DNA of 64,000 nt, taken from VRUE01 sp963701265. GTDB taxonomy: Bacteria > Actinomycetota > Thermoleophilia > Solirubrobacterales > 70-9. The stretch's first letter is position 1. Each line of letters starts with the position of its first letter. The DNA is taken from assembly GCA_963701265.1 (NCBI GenBank), contig OY969581.1, positions 124,001-188,000 on the forward strand, in the 5' to 3' direction. This document shows positions 8,715 through 17,033 of the stretch, in pieces. Below the pieces are notes generated by a model, which ran no database searches, was not told the origin of the DNA, and worked only from the letters and a program-made list of their open reading frames with translations. A program made the position numbers and the translations under genes.

Positions 8715-9094
8715 TTGACGATCAGCTCGATCGCGATCGCGGCGAGCAGCGCCGCGAAGAGCAGCGAGACGGCGCGCTGGGGGATGCGCTGCTGGATCGC
8801 CGTGCCGGCGATTACGCCGACGATCGCCGGGATCGTCAGCAGCAGTCCGGTGACGACGTGGACGTTGCCGTAGAGGCCGCCCTGGGCGAGGGCGCCGAGC
8901 AGGCCGATGAGGACGATCGCGGCGAGGCTGGTTCCCGTCGCCAGCCGCTCGCCGAAGCCGAACCAGAAGATCAACAGGGGGACGATGACCGTACCGCCAC
9001 CGACGCCGAAGAGGCCGCTGAAGACCCCCGCCAGGGTGCCGATTGCCGCCAGCTTGAGCAGGCGGTGGGAGGGCATCGCTAAGTCGGGCGCCAT
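8711..9094 (-). CDS. Half-size TauE/SafE (TSUP) membrane protein, first half
   Basis: This is the first gene of the TauE/SafE pair (127 residues). After a short polar N-terminus it shows 'LAAIGTLAGVFSGLFGVGGG', the family's repeat motif, and about four membrane helices ending in 'AIAIELIVK'. An internal ATG at 9076 is an alternative start. The two genes together equal one full-length TSUP transporter, so I read them as a split permease rather than two independent carriers. Only 20 bases separate this start from the divergent trehalose-phosphatase gene, leaving little space for promoters; leaderless transcripts are plausible. Confidence 0.8.
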   Translation of the reverse strand: MAPDLAMPSHRLLKLAAIGTLAGVFSGLFGVGGGTVIVPLLIFWFGFGERLATGTSLAAIVLIGLLGALAQGGLYGNVHVVTGLLLTIPAIVGVIAGTAIQQRIPQRAVSLLFAALLAAIAIELIVK

Positions 9095-9114
9095 CGTGCC
9101 GCGATACTAAGGCC

Positions 9115-9936
9115 GTGCCTCCCGCAGATGAGACAGGGGAAGGTGGCGCCGGGCACTCGCCGCTGGCCCCGTTGCGCGCCGATCCAGGGCGCACAGCGAT
9201 CCTCACCGACGTCGACGGCACCCTCGCCCCGATCGTCGCGCGCCCCGAGCTGGCCGCCGTACCGCCTCGCGCCAGCGAGCTGCTGCGGGGGCTGAACCAC
9301 CGCTACGGCTTGGTCGGCTGCATCTCGGGGCGACAGGCGCTGGAGGCCCGCCGCTTGGTTGGCGTCGAGGAGATCGCCTACGCCGGCAACCACGGGCTCG
9401 AGCTGCTGCTGCCGGGCGAGGCCGAGCCGAGGCTAGACCCGGCACTGGTGGGCGCCGAGCGGGTCGCGGCGAACTTCATTGCCGGGCTCGACGCCGGCAA
9501 ATTGGCGGCGACCGGCTTCCGGCTCGAGGACAAGGGCCCGATCCAATCGCTGCACTGGCGCGGCGCCGCGGACGAGCGCGCAGCGGAGGCCTGCGCGCAC
9601 GAGATCGCCGCCGAGGCCGGACGAGCCGAGCTGGAACCACGCTGGGGGCGCAAGGTGCTCGAGCTGCGACCGCTGGGCGGCGGCGGTAAGGACGCTGCAG
9701 TCGCTGCGCTGCTGGCTGGCGAGGACATCGCCGCCGCCGTCTTCGCCGGCGACGACCGCACCGACCTCGACGCCTTTCGGCGCCTGCGCGAGCTCAAGCA
9801 GGAAGGCGAGCTGCAATCGGTGCTCTGCGTCGGGGTTATCTCACCCGAGGCGCCGCCGGCGCTGAACGACGAGTGCGACCTTGCCGTCGACGGCCCGGAG
9901 GGCTGGGTGGCCCTGCTCGAGGAGCTGGCCGAGTAG
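9115..9936 (+). CDS. otsB: Trehalose-6-phosphate phosphatase
   Basis: The 273-residue GTG-started protein is a HAD-superfamily phosphatase of the OtsB type. The nucleophile motif 'LTDVDGTLAPIV' lies near residues 31-42. The second-motif region includes 'YGLVGCISGRQALEARRLVG' and 'YAGNHGLELL'. The metal-binding motif 'VFAGDDRTDLDAF' lies near 210-222. Cap-domain sequence between them fits the family, and length is normal. It would remove phosphate from trehalose 6-phosphate to give trehalose, a compatible solute. No trehalose-phosphate synthase gene lies next to it. The downstream membrane protein starts three bases after its stop, so the two are likely co-transcribed. Confidence 0.93.
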   Translation: MPPADETGEGGAGHSPLAPLRADPGRTAILTDVDGTLAPIVARPELAAVPPRASELLRGLNHRYGLVGCISGRQALEARRLVGVEEIAYAGNHGLELLLPGEAEPRLDPALVGAERVAANFIAGLDAGKLAATGFRLEDKGPIQSLHWRGAADERAAEACAHEIAAEAGRAELEPRWGRKVLELRPLGGGGKDAAVAALLAGEDIAAAVFAGDDRTDLDAFRRLRELKQEGELQSVLCVGVISPEAPPALNDECDLAVDGPEGWVALLEELAE

Positions 9937-9938
9937 CA

Positions 9939-10448
9939 ATGCCCTACACGGACCTCTTGCGCGTGACCGTCCTGCTCACCGGCGCCGAGGCGACCGCCCT
10001 CGCTGCGATCACAGCCGTGGCGACAAACCGCGACAGCGACGCGACGACCCTGAGCGTGGCGGCCGCCTGGTGGCTGATCGCGCTCGTTGTCGGCTTCTGG
10101 CTCGGACGGCCGGGCCGGGCCGCCGACAGCCTGCGCGACACGCTCGCCGGGGCCCGCACCGCGACCTCGCTGCCGCCCGAGACACCGGCGCGGATCGCCT
10201 TCGCCCGCCTCTGGCCGGTTGCCCTCACCGCCGTCGCCGCCGGTGCCCTCGGCGTCTTCTTCCCCGGCGTTGCCGCGATCGGCGCCGGCTACGCCCTGCT
10301 CGTCTCGCTTGCCTGGCACAGTCGCGAGGGCGCCGTGCTGGCGATCGAGCAGCGCGACGGGGTCAAGTTCTACGTCGTCCCCAACTCCGCCCTGCGCCCG
10401 ATCCAGCTCGTCCGCACACCGGGCCTGCGCAGCAGTCGCGTCTCCTGA
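9939..10448 (+). CDS. Hypothetical integral membrane protein
   Basis: The ATG at 9939, two bases after the otsB stop codon, gives a 169-residue protein with about four hydrophobic segments. These include 'VTVLLTGAEATALAAITAVA', 'AAAWWLIALVVGFWLG', and 'FARLWPVALTAVAAGALGVF' followed by 'AIGAGYALLVSLAWHS'. The C-terminus, 'VLAIEQRDGVKFYVVP', is soluble and probably cytoplasmic. I do not recognise a family. The position suggests transcription with otsB, but there is no functional evidence for a role in trehalose metabolism. Confidence 0.75.
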   Translation: MPYTDLLRVTVLLTGAEATALAAITAVATNRDSDATTLSVAAAWWLIALVVGFWLGRPGRAADSLRDTLAGARTATSLPPETPARIAFARLWPVALTAVAAGALGVFFPGVAAIGAGYALLVSLAWHSREGAVLAIEQRDGVKFYVVPNSALRPIQLVRTPGLRSSRVS

Positions 10449-10482
10449 GTGAGCGTCGCCCCTGGCGGGTAGCTTGGTCGCA

Positions 10483-11163
10483 GTGACCCCACGTTCCCTG
10501 ATCGCACTTGCCGCCTTGGCGCTGGCCCTTCTACTCCCGGCGAGCGCGAGCGCGGTGGAACGAACGGTCACCGTTAAGGGCTCGGCAACGCAGAAAGTCC
10601 CCAACGACGCGGCCAAACTCGGCTTCTCGGTCAGCAAGGAAGGCAAAAGCCGGCAGGCCGCTCTGCGGGTCGTCGCGGTGAAGCTGAAGGCGGTGATCGC
10701 CGTCGTGCAGGCGACCCCCGGCATCGGTCCCGGCGACGTCACCACGGGGGCGATCTCGGTCCGCAAAATCACCCGCAACGAGCACACTCTGTTCCGTGCT
10801 TCCGAGGGAGTCGGCGTGGTGCTCCATGAGCCCGCGCGCGCCGGCGAACTGGTCAACGCCGCCGTCGCAGCCGGCGCCACCGGCACCCGCGGCCCCGACT
10901 TCTTCGCCGCCAACCCCGAAGTCGCCTACAACAACACCTTGCTGGCTGCCTTCGATCAAGCCAAGGGGAAGGCCTTGACCCTGGCGACCCGCGCTGGCGC
11001 AACCTTGGGCCCAGCGATCACGATCGAAGAATCCACCGAAGCGGTGCCGGTCGAAGGCCGCGCCAGCCCCAAGGGGGCGGCCGACGCGGCTCCGGCTCCT
11101 CCCGCCAAGCCCGGCGCCTCGACAGTCACCGCCACGGTCCGCGTCGTCTTCGCTTTGGAATAG
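10483..11163 (+). CDS. Secreted SIMPL-domain (DUF541) protein
   Basis: The protein (about 226 residues from the GTG at 10483; a TTG at 10474 is possible) has a signal peptide ending near 'LLLPASASA'. It then shows the DUF541/SIMPL pattern: 'TVTVKGSATQKVPNDAAKLG' at the start and 'TTGAISVRKI' in the middle. Later come 'GPDFFAANPEVAYNNTLLAA' and a C-terminal 'STVTATVRVVFALE' strand. SIMPL proteins are periplasmic or exported oligomers linked to oxidative stress and, in mammals, to IRAK1 signalling; bacterial function is poorly defined. A Pro/Ala-rich insertion sits before the last strand. The gene ends in a short convergent intergenic gap. Confidence 0.85.
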   Translation: MTPRSLIALAALALALLLPASASAVERTVTVKGSATQKVPNDAAKLGFSVSKEGKSRQAALRVVAVKLKAVIAVVQATPGIGPGDVTTGAISVRKITRNEHTLFRASEGVGVVLHEPARAGELVNAAVAAGATGTRGPDFFAANPEVAYNNTLLAAFDQAKGKALTLATRAGATLGPAITIEESTEAVPVEGRASPKGAADAAPAPPAKPGASTVTATVRVVFALE

Positions 11164-11211
11164 CCCGAGTGGCTCATTGATCCACCGTCCCGGGAGACTT
11201 TCGGGTCAGAC

Positions 11212-11880
11212 TTATTGCGTCGGAGGTGCTCGGAAGGCCAGCCCGAGGATCGCGCTGCGGGGCAAGGCGATGTGAACGCTAGCCGGCCCACACATTCCGG
11301 GGTCCAAGATTATATCGACGAACTTCTCATCCAGACTGGCTTCCGACAATTTCCCGACGAGTCTTCCCGTGATCGGTCCACAGGCCGCCGCCAGTCTTCC
11401 TGCACTCGCCGCCGTGATCGCGAGCGTGGCCGTTTTCTCCGTCTGACTGTGGTCGGCGCATAGCGCGATGACAAACGCGGCCACGGTCAGAAGCGCAGCC
11501 GCTGCAGCGGCGAATTGAGCCCTGCGCTGCCAGGCGTCGATCCTCGCTCGCTCGTCGCGTACTCCGTCGAGCGTGGCCTCGACGATGGCATCTTCGCTGC
11601 TCTTCGACTCGCGGTCTACCTCAAACGGTGAAGACACCGTGTGCAGGAAAAGCGCTGCTGTCACCAGCCAGGCGATCAAGGCGGTGACTGCGACCGCCTG
11701 GACACCGACGGGCTGTCCATCCAGACCACCGAACAATCCTGCCGCCACTATCGCGAGCGCGATCGCGCTCGCGATGCCGTAGGCGGCCTGCGCGCGTCCC
11801 CGGGCAGAGTCGGGGGCCGCCATCAGGCGCTCATAGTGCGCCTTTACGACGGCGTTGCGGACCTCCGCCGGCGTGCTCAT
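11212..11880 (-). CDS. Hypothetical membrane protein, last gene of NTPase/prenyl-synthase cassette
   Basis: This 222-residue protein has hydrophobic segments near residues 32-52, 58-82 and 120-145, and a weaker one near 150-170. Between the second and third is a charged stretch with 'DRESKSSEDAIVEATLDGVR'. The N-terminus 'MSTPAEVRNAVVKAHYERLM' is amphipathic and probably cytosolic. I recognise no family. It starts nine bases after the prenyl-diphosphate synthase stop, so it belongs to the same transcript. Base composition and codon choice are less GC-biased than in the flanking otsB and polX regions. It may be the membrane effector or anchor of the cassette, but this is inference. Confidence 0.7.
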   Translation of the reverse strand: MSTPAEVRNAVVKAHYERLMAAPDSARGRAQAAYGIASAIALAIVAAGLFGGLDGQPVGVQAVAVTALIAWLVTAALFLHTVSSPFEVDRESKSSEDAIVEATLDGVRDERARIDAWQRRAQFAAAAAALLTVAAFVIALCADHSQTEKTATLAITAASAGRLAAACGPITGRLVGKLSEASLDEKFVDIILDPGMCGPASVHIALPRSAILGLAFRAPPTQ

Positions 11881-11889
11881 CGCACCAAA

Positions 11890-12855
11890 TCAGAACGCGT
11901 GGTCACGCAATGCCTCGCGGGTGAGTGAGTCAAGGATCGCCGATGCATCAGTCGGTGGCAGAACCTCCAGGCGAGTGCGGGCTTCGTCAAGCAGCCGAGA
12001 TGCCAAGCTCTCGCCGAACTGAAGCGCGCCCTGGGCCAGAAGGCGGCCTCGCGCCTGCTCGACCTCCGAGTCGCTGAGATCCTTCGATCCAGATCGGCGG
12101 TCCGACCCACCGGTCTCATATGCGTATGCACTCAACACCGTGTTGCGGCGTTTGCGCACGTCCGATGCGGCGGGCCGATCAGCCTCCTCGCCGGCGAGGT
12201 TACGCATGTCATTGACGACCTGAAACGCAGTCCCGATCTTGCGCCCGAAATCTGTCAGTGCCTCCGTCTCAGCTGAACTGCCGCCGCCCACCAAGGCACC
12301 GAGTCGACACGCCAGTCCCGCCAGGCTGCCGGTCTTTTGCTCCTCTACCTGGGCACGGCTCTGCACATCGCGGCGGCGTCCACTCGGCACGATGTCCTCG
12401 AGCTGGCCCGCCGCCATCTCGTTGAGAACATCAGCGGCCACTCGCAGGCACTCGGCGCCCAGATGAGGCGGCGCCCCCTCGACGATCTGTGTCAATCCCA
12501 TGGTCCAAAGCCCGTCGCTGACAGCGACCGCAACTGCGATTCCGTGAACAACGTGAAATGCCAGCTGGCCGCTGCGCATCTCGTCGCCGTCGACGATGTC
12601 GTCGCGGATGACCGATGACTTGTGCAGGAGCTCCACCCCGATTGCCACCGGAAGCGCTTCCCGCCAGTCTCCGCCGACCGCACCACATGCGAGCAGGCAG
12701 CCCACTGGACGCGTACGGTGTCCGACATGCACCGCGTACTCGACCAATTCCCGGTGTGACTCGAGGTGCTCGACAAACTCCACCAGAGCCGCCTCGAACC
12801 CCTGGGTCAAAGACGCAGCGTAAGCTCCGGCGCCGGAGCTCGGTTGCGCGCTCAC
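11890..12855 (-). CDS. Polyprenyl (trans-isoprenyl) diphosphate synthase family protein with altered second Asp motif
   Basis: This 321-residue all-helical protein contains the first aspartate-rich motif of trans-prenyltransferases, 'SSVIRDDIVDGDEMRSG' at about 79-95. The downstream 'EEQKTGSLAGLACRLGALVG' corresponds to the conserved KT region. The second motif, normally DDxxD, reads 'FQVVNDMRNLAGEEAD', so three Mg-binding aspartates are reduced to one. Such changes occur in non-catalytic subunits and in specialised members such as ComQ-type enzymes. It may still synthesise a short prenyl diphosphate or may bind one. Its start overlaps the upstream ATPase stop by four bases, indicating tight coupling. 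The neighbouring CDP-alcohol phosphatidyltransferase hints at modification of a lipid. Confidence 0.82.
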   Translation of the reverse strand: MSAQPSSGAGAYAASLTQGFEAALVEFVEHLESHRELVEYAVHVGHRTRPVGCLLACGAVGGDWREALPVAIGVELLHKSSVIRDDIVDGDEMRSGQLAFHVVHGIAVAVAVSDGLWTMGLTQIVEGAPPHLGAECLRVAADVLNEMAAGQLEDIVPSGRRRDVQSRAQVEEQKTGSLAGLACRLGALVGGGSSAETEALTDFGRKIGTAFQVVNDMRNLAGEEADRPAASDVRKRRNTVLSAYAYETGGSDRRSGSKDLSDSEVEQARGRLLAQGALQFGESLASRLLDEARTRLEVLPPTDASAILDSLTREALRDHAF

Positions 12856-13883
12856 CCCGGGAACCGCTCCTCCCTGAAGCGGGCCAGGGCACTCGCGTAG
12901 ATCGGGTTGCGGGGAACGAGATAGCCCCCGTCGTTGCGGGCGATACCGGTAACTATGGCGTGGTCGTGGACGGAGCCAGCCTGGAAGGTCAACGTGCCCT
13001 CGAGGATCCCGGGAATGATGTCGCGCAAATCGCTGTCCTCGTCGACATAGCGGGTGAGGTCCTCCAAATGGCCGTGCGCACCATCCCGCAGTTTTTCTAG
13101 TGCTTCGTCGAAGGCGCTCGAACGCGCTGCCGAGTCGTCATCGGCGTTCTGGACAGCCGCAAGAAGATGCTGCACGTAGTAGGGCTGCCCCTGTGTCTCC
13201 GTCAATGCCCGCTCGGCATAGAGGGGAGCATCTCCATCAAGTCCCAGAGAAGCGAGCTCGTTGACCTCGTTACGAGTTAGGTCCTCCGGATTGACCTCAA
13301 ACGACACGTTGAACGGCGAATTGTGATTCTCGATCATGCGACTGGGGCGAAACGTTCCAGCGAAGGCGAAAACGAGCCGAGACGCAAGCTCGCCTACCGA
13401 GTCCGTACGGGTCCGGCCATTAAAGATGGCGCGCAGCTGTGAAAAGAAGGTTTTGCGGAAGTGATCAGCCACCCCGCTTGCCTCATCGATGAGGATCGCG
13501 ACGTTGGGAAACTCGGGGGTGACTACGGCCCCCAGCCAGGAATGGAGGTGCAAGCGCTCTTGCTCTGGCGGCCGATCGAACTCCGCTCCTATCTCGGTCG
13601 CAACACTGCCGACAAACCATTCCAGGAACCGTGGGTACGTCTGGTCCGCCTCTGCATAGCCGCTCTGGAGATCGATGAAAGCACAGGAGTAACCGCTGTT
13701 TTTCAACTCCGCCTTGATGCGCATCAAGGCGCTGCTCTTACCGTACTTGCGTGGTCCGAGAAGTGACACCCATTGGCTGGCGGAAAGTTGCTTCAGCGTG
13801 TCGCGCTCGAATTTCCGCACGACATACGCCTCGGCCGAGGTTGACATGGTTCCGTTGGCAGTGAACTTGGCGCGAGGCAGCAT
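12852..13883 (-). CDS. AAA-like (AAA_35/STAND-type) ATPase
   Basis: This 343-residue protein has a variant Walker A 'GPRKYGKSS' at 43-51 and a Walker B 'NVAILIDEAS' at 127-136. A sensor-like strand 'LVFAFAGTFRPSRMI' follows. The C-terminal part is helical, with 'LTETQGQPYYVQHLLAA' resembling the 'GHP.L.Q.L' helix of STAND/Orc-type ATPases. The AAA-like domain (Pfam AAA_35 group) is typically found in multi-domain signalling proteins. It lacks an obvious effector domain, so it may be a partner of the larger membrane NTPase encoded two bases upstream, which shows the same fold order. The start codon at 13883 is the first ATG; an internal ATG at codon 13 is possible. Confidence 0.78.
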   Translation of the reverse strand: MLPRAKFTANGTMSTSAEAYVVRKFERDTLKQLSASQWVSLLGPRKYGKSSALMRIKAELKNSGYSCAFIDLQSGYAEADQTYPRFLEWFVGSVATEIGAEFDRPPEQERLHLHSWLGAVVTPEFPNVAILIDEASGVADHFRKTFFSQLRAIFNGRTRTDSVGELASRLVFAFAGTFRPSRMIENHNSPFNVSFEVNPEDLTRNEVNELASLGLDGDAPLYAERALTETQGQPYYVQHLLAAVQNADDDSAARSSAFDEALEKLRDGAHGHLEDLTRYVDEDSDLRDIIPGILEGTLTFQAGSVHDHAIVTGIARNDGGYLVPRNPIYASALARFREERFPG

Positions 13884-13885
13884 GG

Positions 13886-16234
13886 TTAGATCAGTTTCGG
13901 GTCAAGAGTGCCGGCCTCTCCGGCCTCACGCAACGCGTCGGGCATCCACTTTGACCGAAAGATGAGCTCGTCATCAGTGGTCTCGAGAATTCCGTAGAGA
14001 TCGAGCATGCGGAGGGCGGCGCGGATGGATTCCATATCCTGGTGAATGCTACGCGATTCAAGATGATCATTGAGGCGCGACACAGTCATCGCCCCGGCCG
14101 CCGCTAGGTTACACAAAGAAATCTCCAGTGGCGTACCTTGACCGCGATATGTACTGATGTAGTGGTTGCGATACTCCGCAGTATCGGTAATCGCGGCAAT
14201 ATCGCCAATATTCAGTGTCCCCCGATTTTCGGGGTCACGATCGTTTAGCAATCCGATCAACTCCCCACCTAGGTATTGCACGAGATGTGGGTGGCCGCTT
14301 GTGCGCTGCCAGGCGTAATCCAGAGCACGCTGCGCGTCCTCGAGCCGGATCTGAAGAAGTCCAAGTGGCTGGATCAGCAACCGGTCGGCGTCCTTGCGCG
14401 TAAGTTGGCGGACCGCTATCGGGTGGCAGAAATTCCAGTGGGGAGAGTCAGGAGACCACAGCCGGTCGGCGATGATCCGCTCCCCGGCGAGGACGAACTG
14501 TGCCTCGCCTTTCTGCGACAAAGCGCGACAAGCTCTGAAGAAAGCCTCCGGTACGAGCGGATCTGGATGAACCAGGTCCCACTTGAGGAACTGGTCGACC
14601 TCGTCCAGCAGAATCACGATTGGGCGGTCGCCGCGCTGTTTGCGGATTTCGCGGACGATGGTCGCGATCCAGGATGGGCTGAAGTCAGCAGCGACATCGA
14701 CTTTCCAGTGAGAGGAGACCAGGGCCGCAAAACTCTCCCAGTCCCCGACCGACTGCAGATCGGCGTAGAGAACGGCCCAGTCTTCCTTCAACAGCGTTCG
14801 TTCAATCCGCTGCAGCAGTGAGGTCTTGCCGGTGCGGCGGCCGCCGAGGAGCGCTGCACTGTTGTCGCCTAGGAGTGCCGTGACCGAGGCCTCCTCGTCG
14901 CGCCTGCCGAAGAACATCGGCGGGGGCGTTGCTCCCACGACGACAAACGGATTGGCCTTGGAAAGGTCGGCCTGCTCACGAATTTCGCCCATCAGGGCGC
15001 GACGCGGATCAGTGGCGCCCGCGAGCCGCAACAGCCTTTGCGAGTCGAGGACCACGACCGAGGTCACAAAGCTGCGCTGGGCATTCATCGCCGCCGGTCG
15101 GGACAGCCAGTTAGTCGCGTCGGCAACCAGCACGACGGCTACGTTTGCACCGGAAACCTTCTGACGTGCAATCCGCCCCGTCTCCTCGAGCAACTCGCGA
15201 CTGGGCGCCTGGGAAGTCGCGCGAATGAGCAGACGAGCAGGCAAGATGGGGTCCTCCCCCACGGACCCCACCGCAACCGAGTCACCAGGAGACGAATCGA
15301 GGGACACTGTCTCAAGTTTCGCGAGGTCAAGGCTCGTAGAGAGCAACTCGGTGGCGGCGTCGGTGGTGAAAGATGCCGCGAGCTCTCGCGCATCGGCCAT
15401 TCGCTCTTGCTCGACCCACTCCAAGCGGCGACCTTCGCGGATGCGAAGGGCAAGCTCTGAGTGGTCCTGGAGATACTCCGCCAGCGCGGCCTCGGCCGGC
15501 GCACGTCTGGCCGGCAACGACCTGGTCAGGACCGCGCCACGATCCCAGATCTGGGTGGCGACCGCCGCACGCAAAGTGGCGAGATCGGCCTCGGCGTCGA
15601 TGGTCTGGTGCATGCGCCATGCGGGTAGCCGCGAGAGGAACGCCAGCCAGACCGTCAGCCAGATGATAAACAGGGTGACCGCGAGATAGACGCCAACACT
15701 CGCTCGATCGCTTTGACTGCCGAACCCGTAGACAGCGACCATCGCCGAGTAGTAGGCGGTGGGTACCAGCAGCGCCACGCCCAAGGCCCAAAGCTGCGAT
15801 GTCAGCAGTGATGAGAAGACGGCGTAAGCGATCACAAATGACGCGAAGGGACTCGTGATGGGCCCACCCGTATCGGCGAGCAGGAAGGTCAGGGCGACAA
15901 ACTGCAGGACGAAAGCGAAGGCGAAGGCGATGGGCAACACCCGGTGGCGAAGTGCCTCGACGTCAACCAGGTACTCGTCACGCTTCATCAGTCGCAAAAC
16001 GATGACCGCCGGCAGGTCAAAGTTCGGGATCAGGGCCGTGAAGACCGTCCAGATGACCACCTCGGGAACTATGAAACCGACCGGTACATGCCCGTAGGCA
16101 AGTATCGCGATGACGGTAACCCCTACCGGTATGACGGTGTGCGAGAGCCAGACGGCGAATGCCTGCTCGTCGCGGGTAAAGCGGGGCAGCGCAACTTTGG
16201 GCTCATCCGCCATGGCGTGGGGCTCATCCGCCAT
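13886..16234 (-). CDS. Membrane-anchored STAND/AAA NTPase with C-terminal winged helix
   Basis: From the ATG at 16234 the product has 782 residues. The first 205 contain about six membrane spans, for example 'VIPVGVTVIAILAYGHVPVG' and 'FAFAFVLQFVALTFLLAD'. A charged helical linker (about 210-330) follows. An alpha/beta segment (about 360-450) includes 'FVVVGATPPPMFFGRRDEE', the lead-in typical of STAND ATPases. The NTPase has Walker A 'GGRRTGKTSL' at 464-473, Walker B 'IVILLDEVDQFL' near 539, and 'TSGHPHLVQYLGGELIGLL'. A winged-helix-like end at about 690-782 follows. The architecture suggests a membrane sensor controlling an oligomerising NTPase. A 21-base tandem repeat around the start creates two candidate ATGs (16234, 16213). 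It begins 24 bases after the CDP-alcohol transferase stop. Confidence 0.8.
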   Translation of the reverse strand: MADEPHAMADEPKVALPRFTRDEQAFAVWLSHTVIPVGVTVIAILAYGHVPVGFIVPEVVIWTVFTALIPNFDLPAVIVLRLMKRDEYLVDVEALRHRVLPIAFAFAFVLQFVALTFLLADTGGPITSPFASFVIAYAVFSSLLTSQLWALGVALLVPTAYYSAMVAVYGFGSQSDRASVGVYLAVTLFIIWLTVWLAFLSRLPAWRMHQTIDAEADLATLRAAVATQIWDRGAVLTRSLPARRAPAEAALAEYLQDHSELALRIREGRRLEWVEQERMADARELAASFTTDAATELLSTSLDLAKLETVSLDSSPGDSVAVGSVGEDPILPARLLIRATSQAPSRELLEETGRIARQKVSGANVAVVLVADATNWLSRPAAMNAQRSFVTSVVVLDSQRLLRLAGATDPRRALMGEIREQADLSKANPFVVVGATPPPMFFGRRDEEASVTALLGDNSAALLGGRRTGKTSLLQRIERTLLKEDWAVLYADLQSVGDWESFAALVSSHWKVDVAADFSPSWIATIVREIRKQRGDRPIVILLDEVDQFLKWDLVHPDPLVPEAFFRACRALSQKGEAQFVLAGERIIADRLWSPDSPHWNFCHPIAVRQLTRKDADRLLIQPLGLLQIRLEDAQRALDYAWQRTSGHPHLVQYLGGELIGLLNDRDPENRGTLNIGDIAAITDTAEYRNHYISTYRGQGTPLEISLCNLAAAGAMTVSRLNDHLESRSIHQDMESIRAALRMLDLYGILETTDDELIFRSKWMPDALREAGEAGTLDPKLI

Positions 16235-16257
16235 GGCATGGGGTTGAGCAGACGGGT

Positions 16258-16953
16258 TCAGGTCGCGCGCACCTGCAGCTGCGAGGTAGTGGTACGTAAC
16301 GAACCGTGCCGGAAGCGCTGAGAGCGCAGCGCAGCCGCCGGAATGGTCTGGCCGCTGAGACCCTGCGGAGAGCGGACTATTCGCCTTACTCCCCTGGTCA
16401 GGTCCGCCGCGACCACCATGGCCAATCCGAGAAGGGCGACGGCAAATCCGCTTCGCACGGACTGAGTCACGAACGGAGCCGCGAGAGCCCATACACCGAT
16501 GAGGAAGCTCAGGCCTCGGTACAGCAGGTCGGCCTTGATGGCGACGCGGTAACGGTTGAGCATCCATGCGCACAAAGCACCGCAATACAGGTCACGGACC
16601 AAGAGACCTACCAGCACGAATCCTGGCATGACCCCCGCTACCCAGGCCCCGACCAAGCAGGCATCGATTGCCACGCGATCGGTCACGCTGTCGAGCGCAC
16701 GGCGCCCCGGCCCGTCGGCATCGAAGCGGCGCGCGAGCACGCCGTCATAGAGGTCGGCAACCATGAACAGGCTCAGGCACACCGTCGTCACATTCGGATG
16801 CACCATGAATGTGGCGACTATCGGCGGGATCAGCCCAAGCCGAAGGACCGTGAATGCAACAAGGATCACGTTGACGCGGCCGCTCGTCGGCTTCGAACGC
16901 AGGTGGAAAGGCCGCAGCGAAGGGAGCGGGGCGTCGATCACCCCAAAAACCAT
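16258..16953 (-). CDS. CDP-alcohol phosphatidyltransferase family membrane protein
   Basis: This 231-residue polytopic protein carries the CDP-alcohol phosphotransferase motif as 'DLYDGVLARRFDADGPGRRA' followed by 'LDSVTD'. The first half (DxxDGxxAR) and the last two aspartates are intact. The conserved glycine four residues before the third Asp is replaced by Arg. About five membrane helices follow or surround it, for example 'LVGAWVAGVMPGFVLVGLLV' and 'SGFAVALLGLAMVVAADL'. Enzymes of this family transfer a phospho-alcohol from a CDP carrier to a lipid or polyol acceptor; the acceptor cannot be told. It is the first gene of the five-gene cassette, with about 80 bases to polX upstream and no convincing promoter hexamers seen there. 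Confidence 0.85.
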   Translation of the reverse strand: MVFGVIDAPLPSLRPFHLRSKPTSGRVNVILVAFTVLRLGLIPPIVATFMVHPNVTTVCLSLFMVADLYDGVLARRFDADGPGRRALDSVTDRVAIDACLVGAWVAGVMPGFVLVGLLVRDLYCGALCAWMLNRYRVAIKADLLYRGLSFLIGVWALAAPFVTQSVRSGFAVALLGLAMVVAADLTRGVRRIVRSPQGLSGQTIPAAALRSQRFRHGSLRTTTSQLQVRAT

Positions 16954-17033
16954 ATACCGACCCGATGACACATGCGCACCGAGTGGGCTTTGGTGAGCGG
17001 CTTTGGTCAACACGGCAACTCGACATTCATGGC

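Noticed and set aside
11164..11211. Terminator between SIMPL and the small membrane protein gene
   Set aside because: Only a 5-base CCCGA/TCGGG dyad and a short stem were found, too weak to call.
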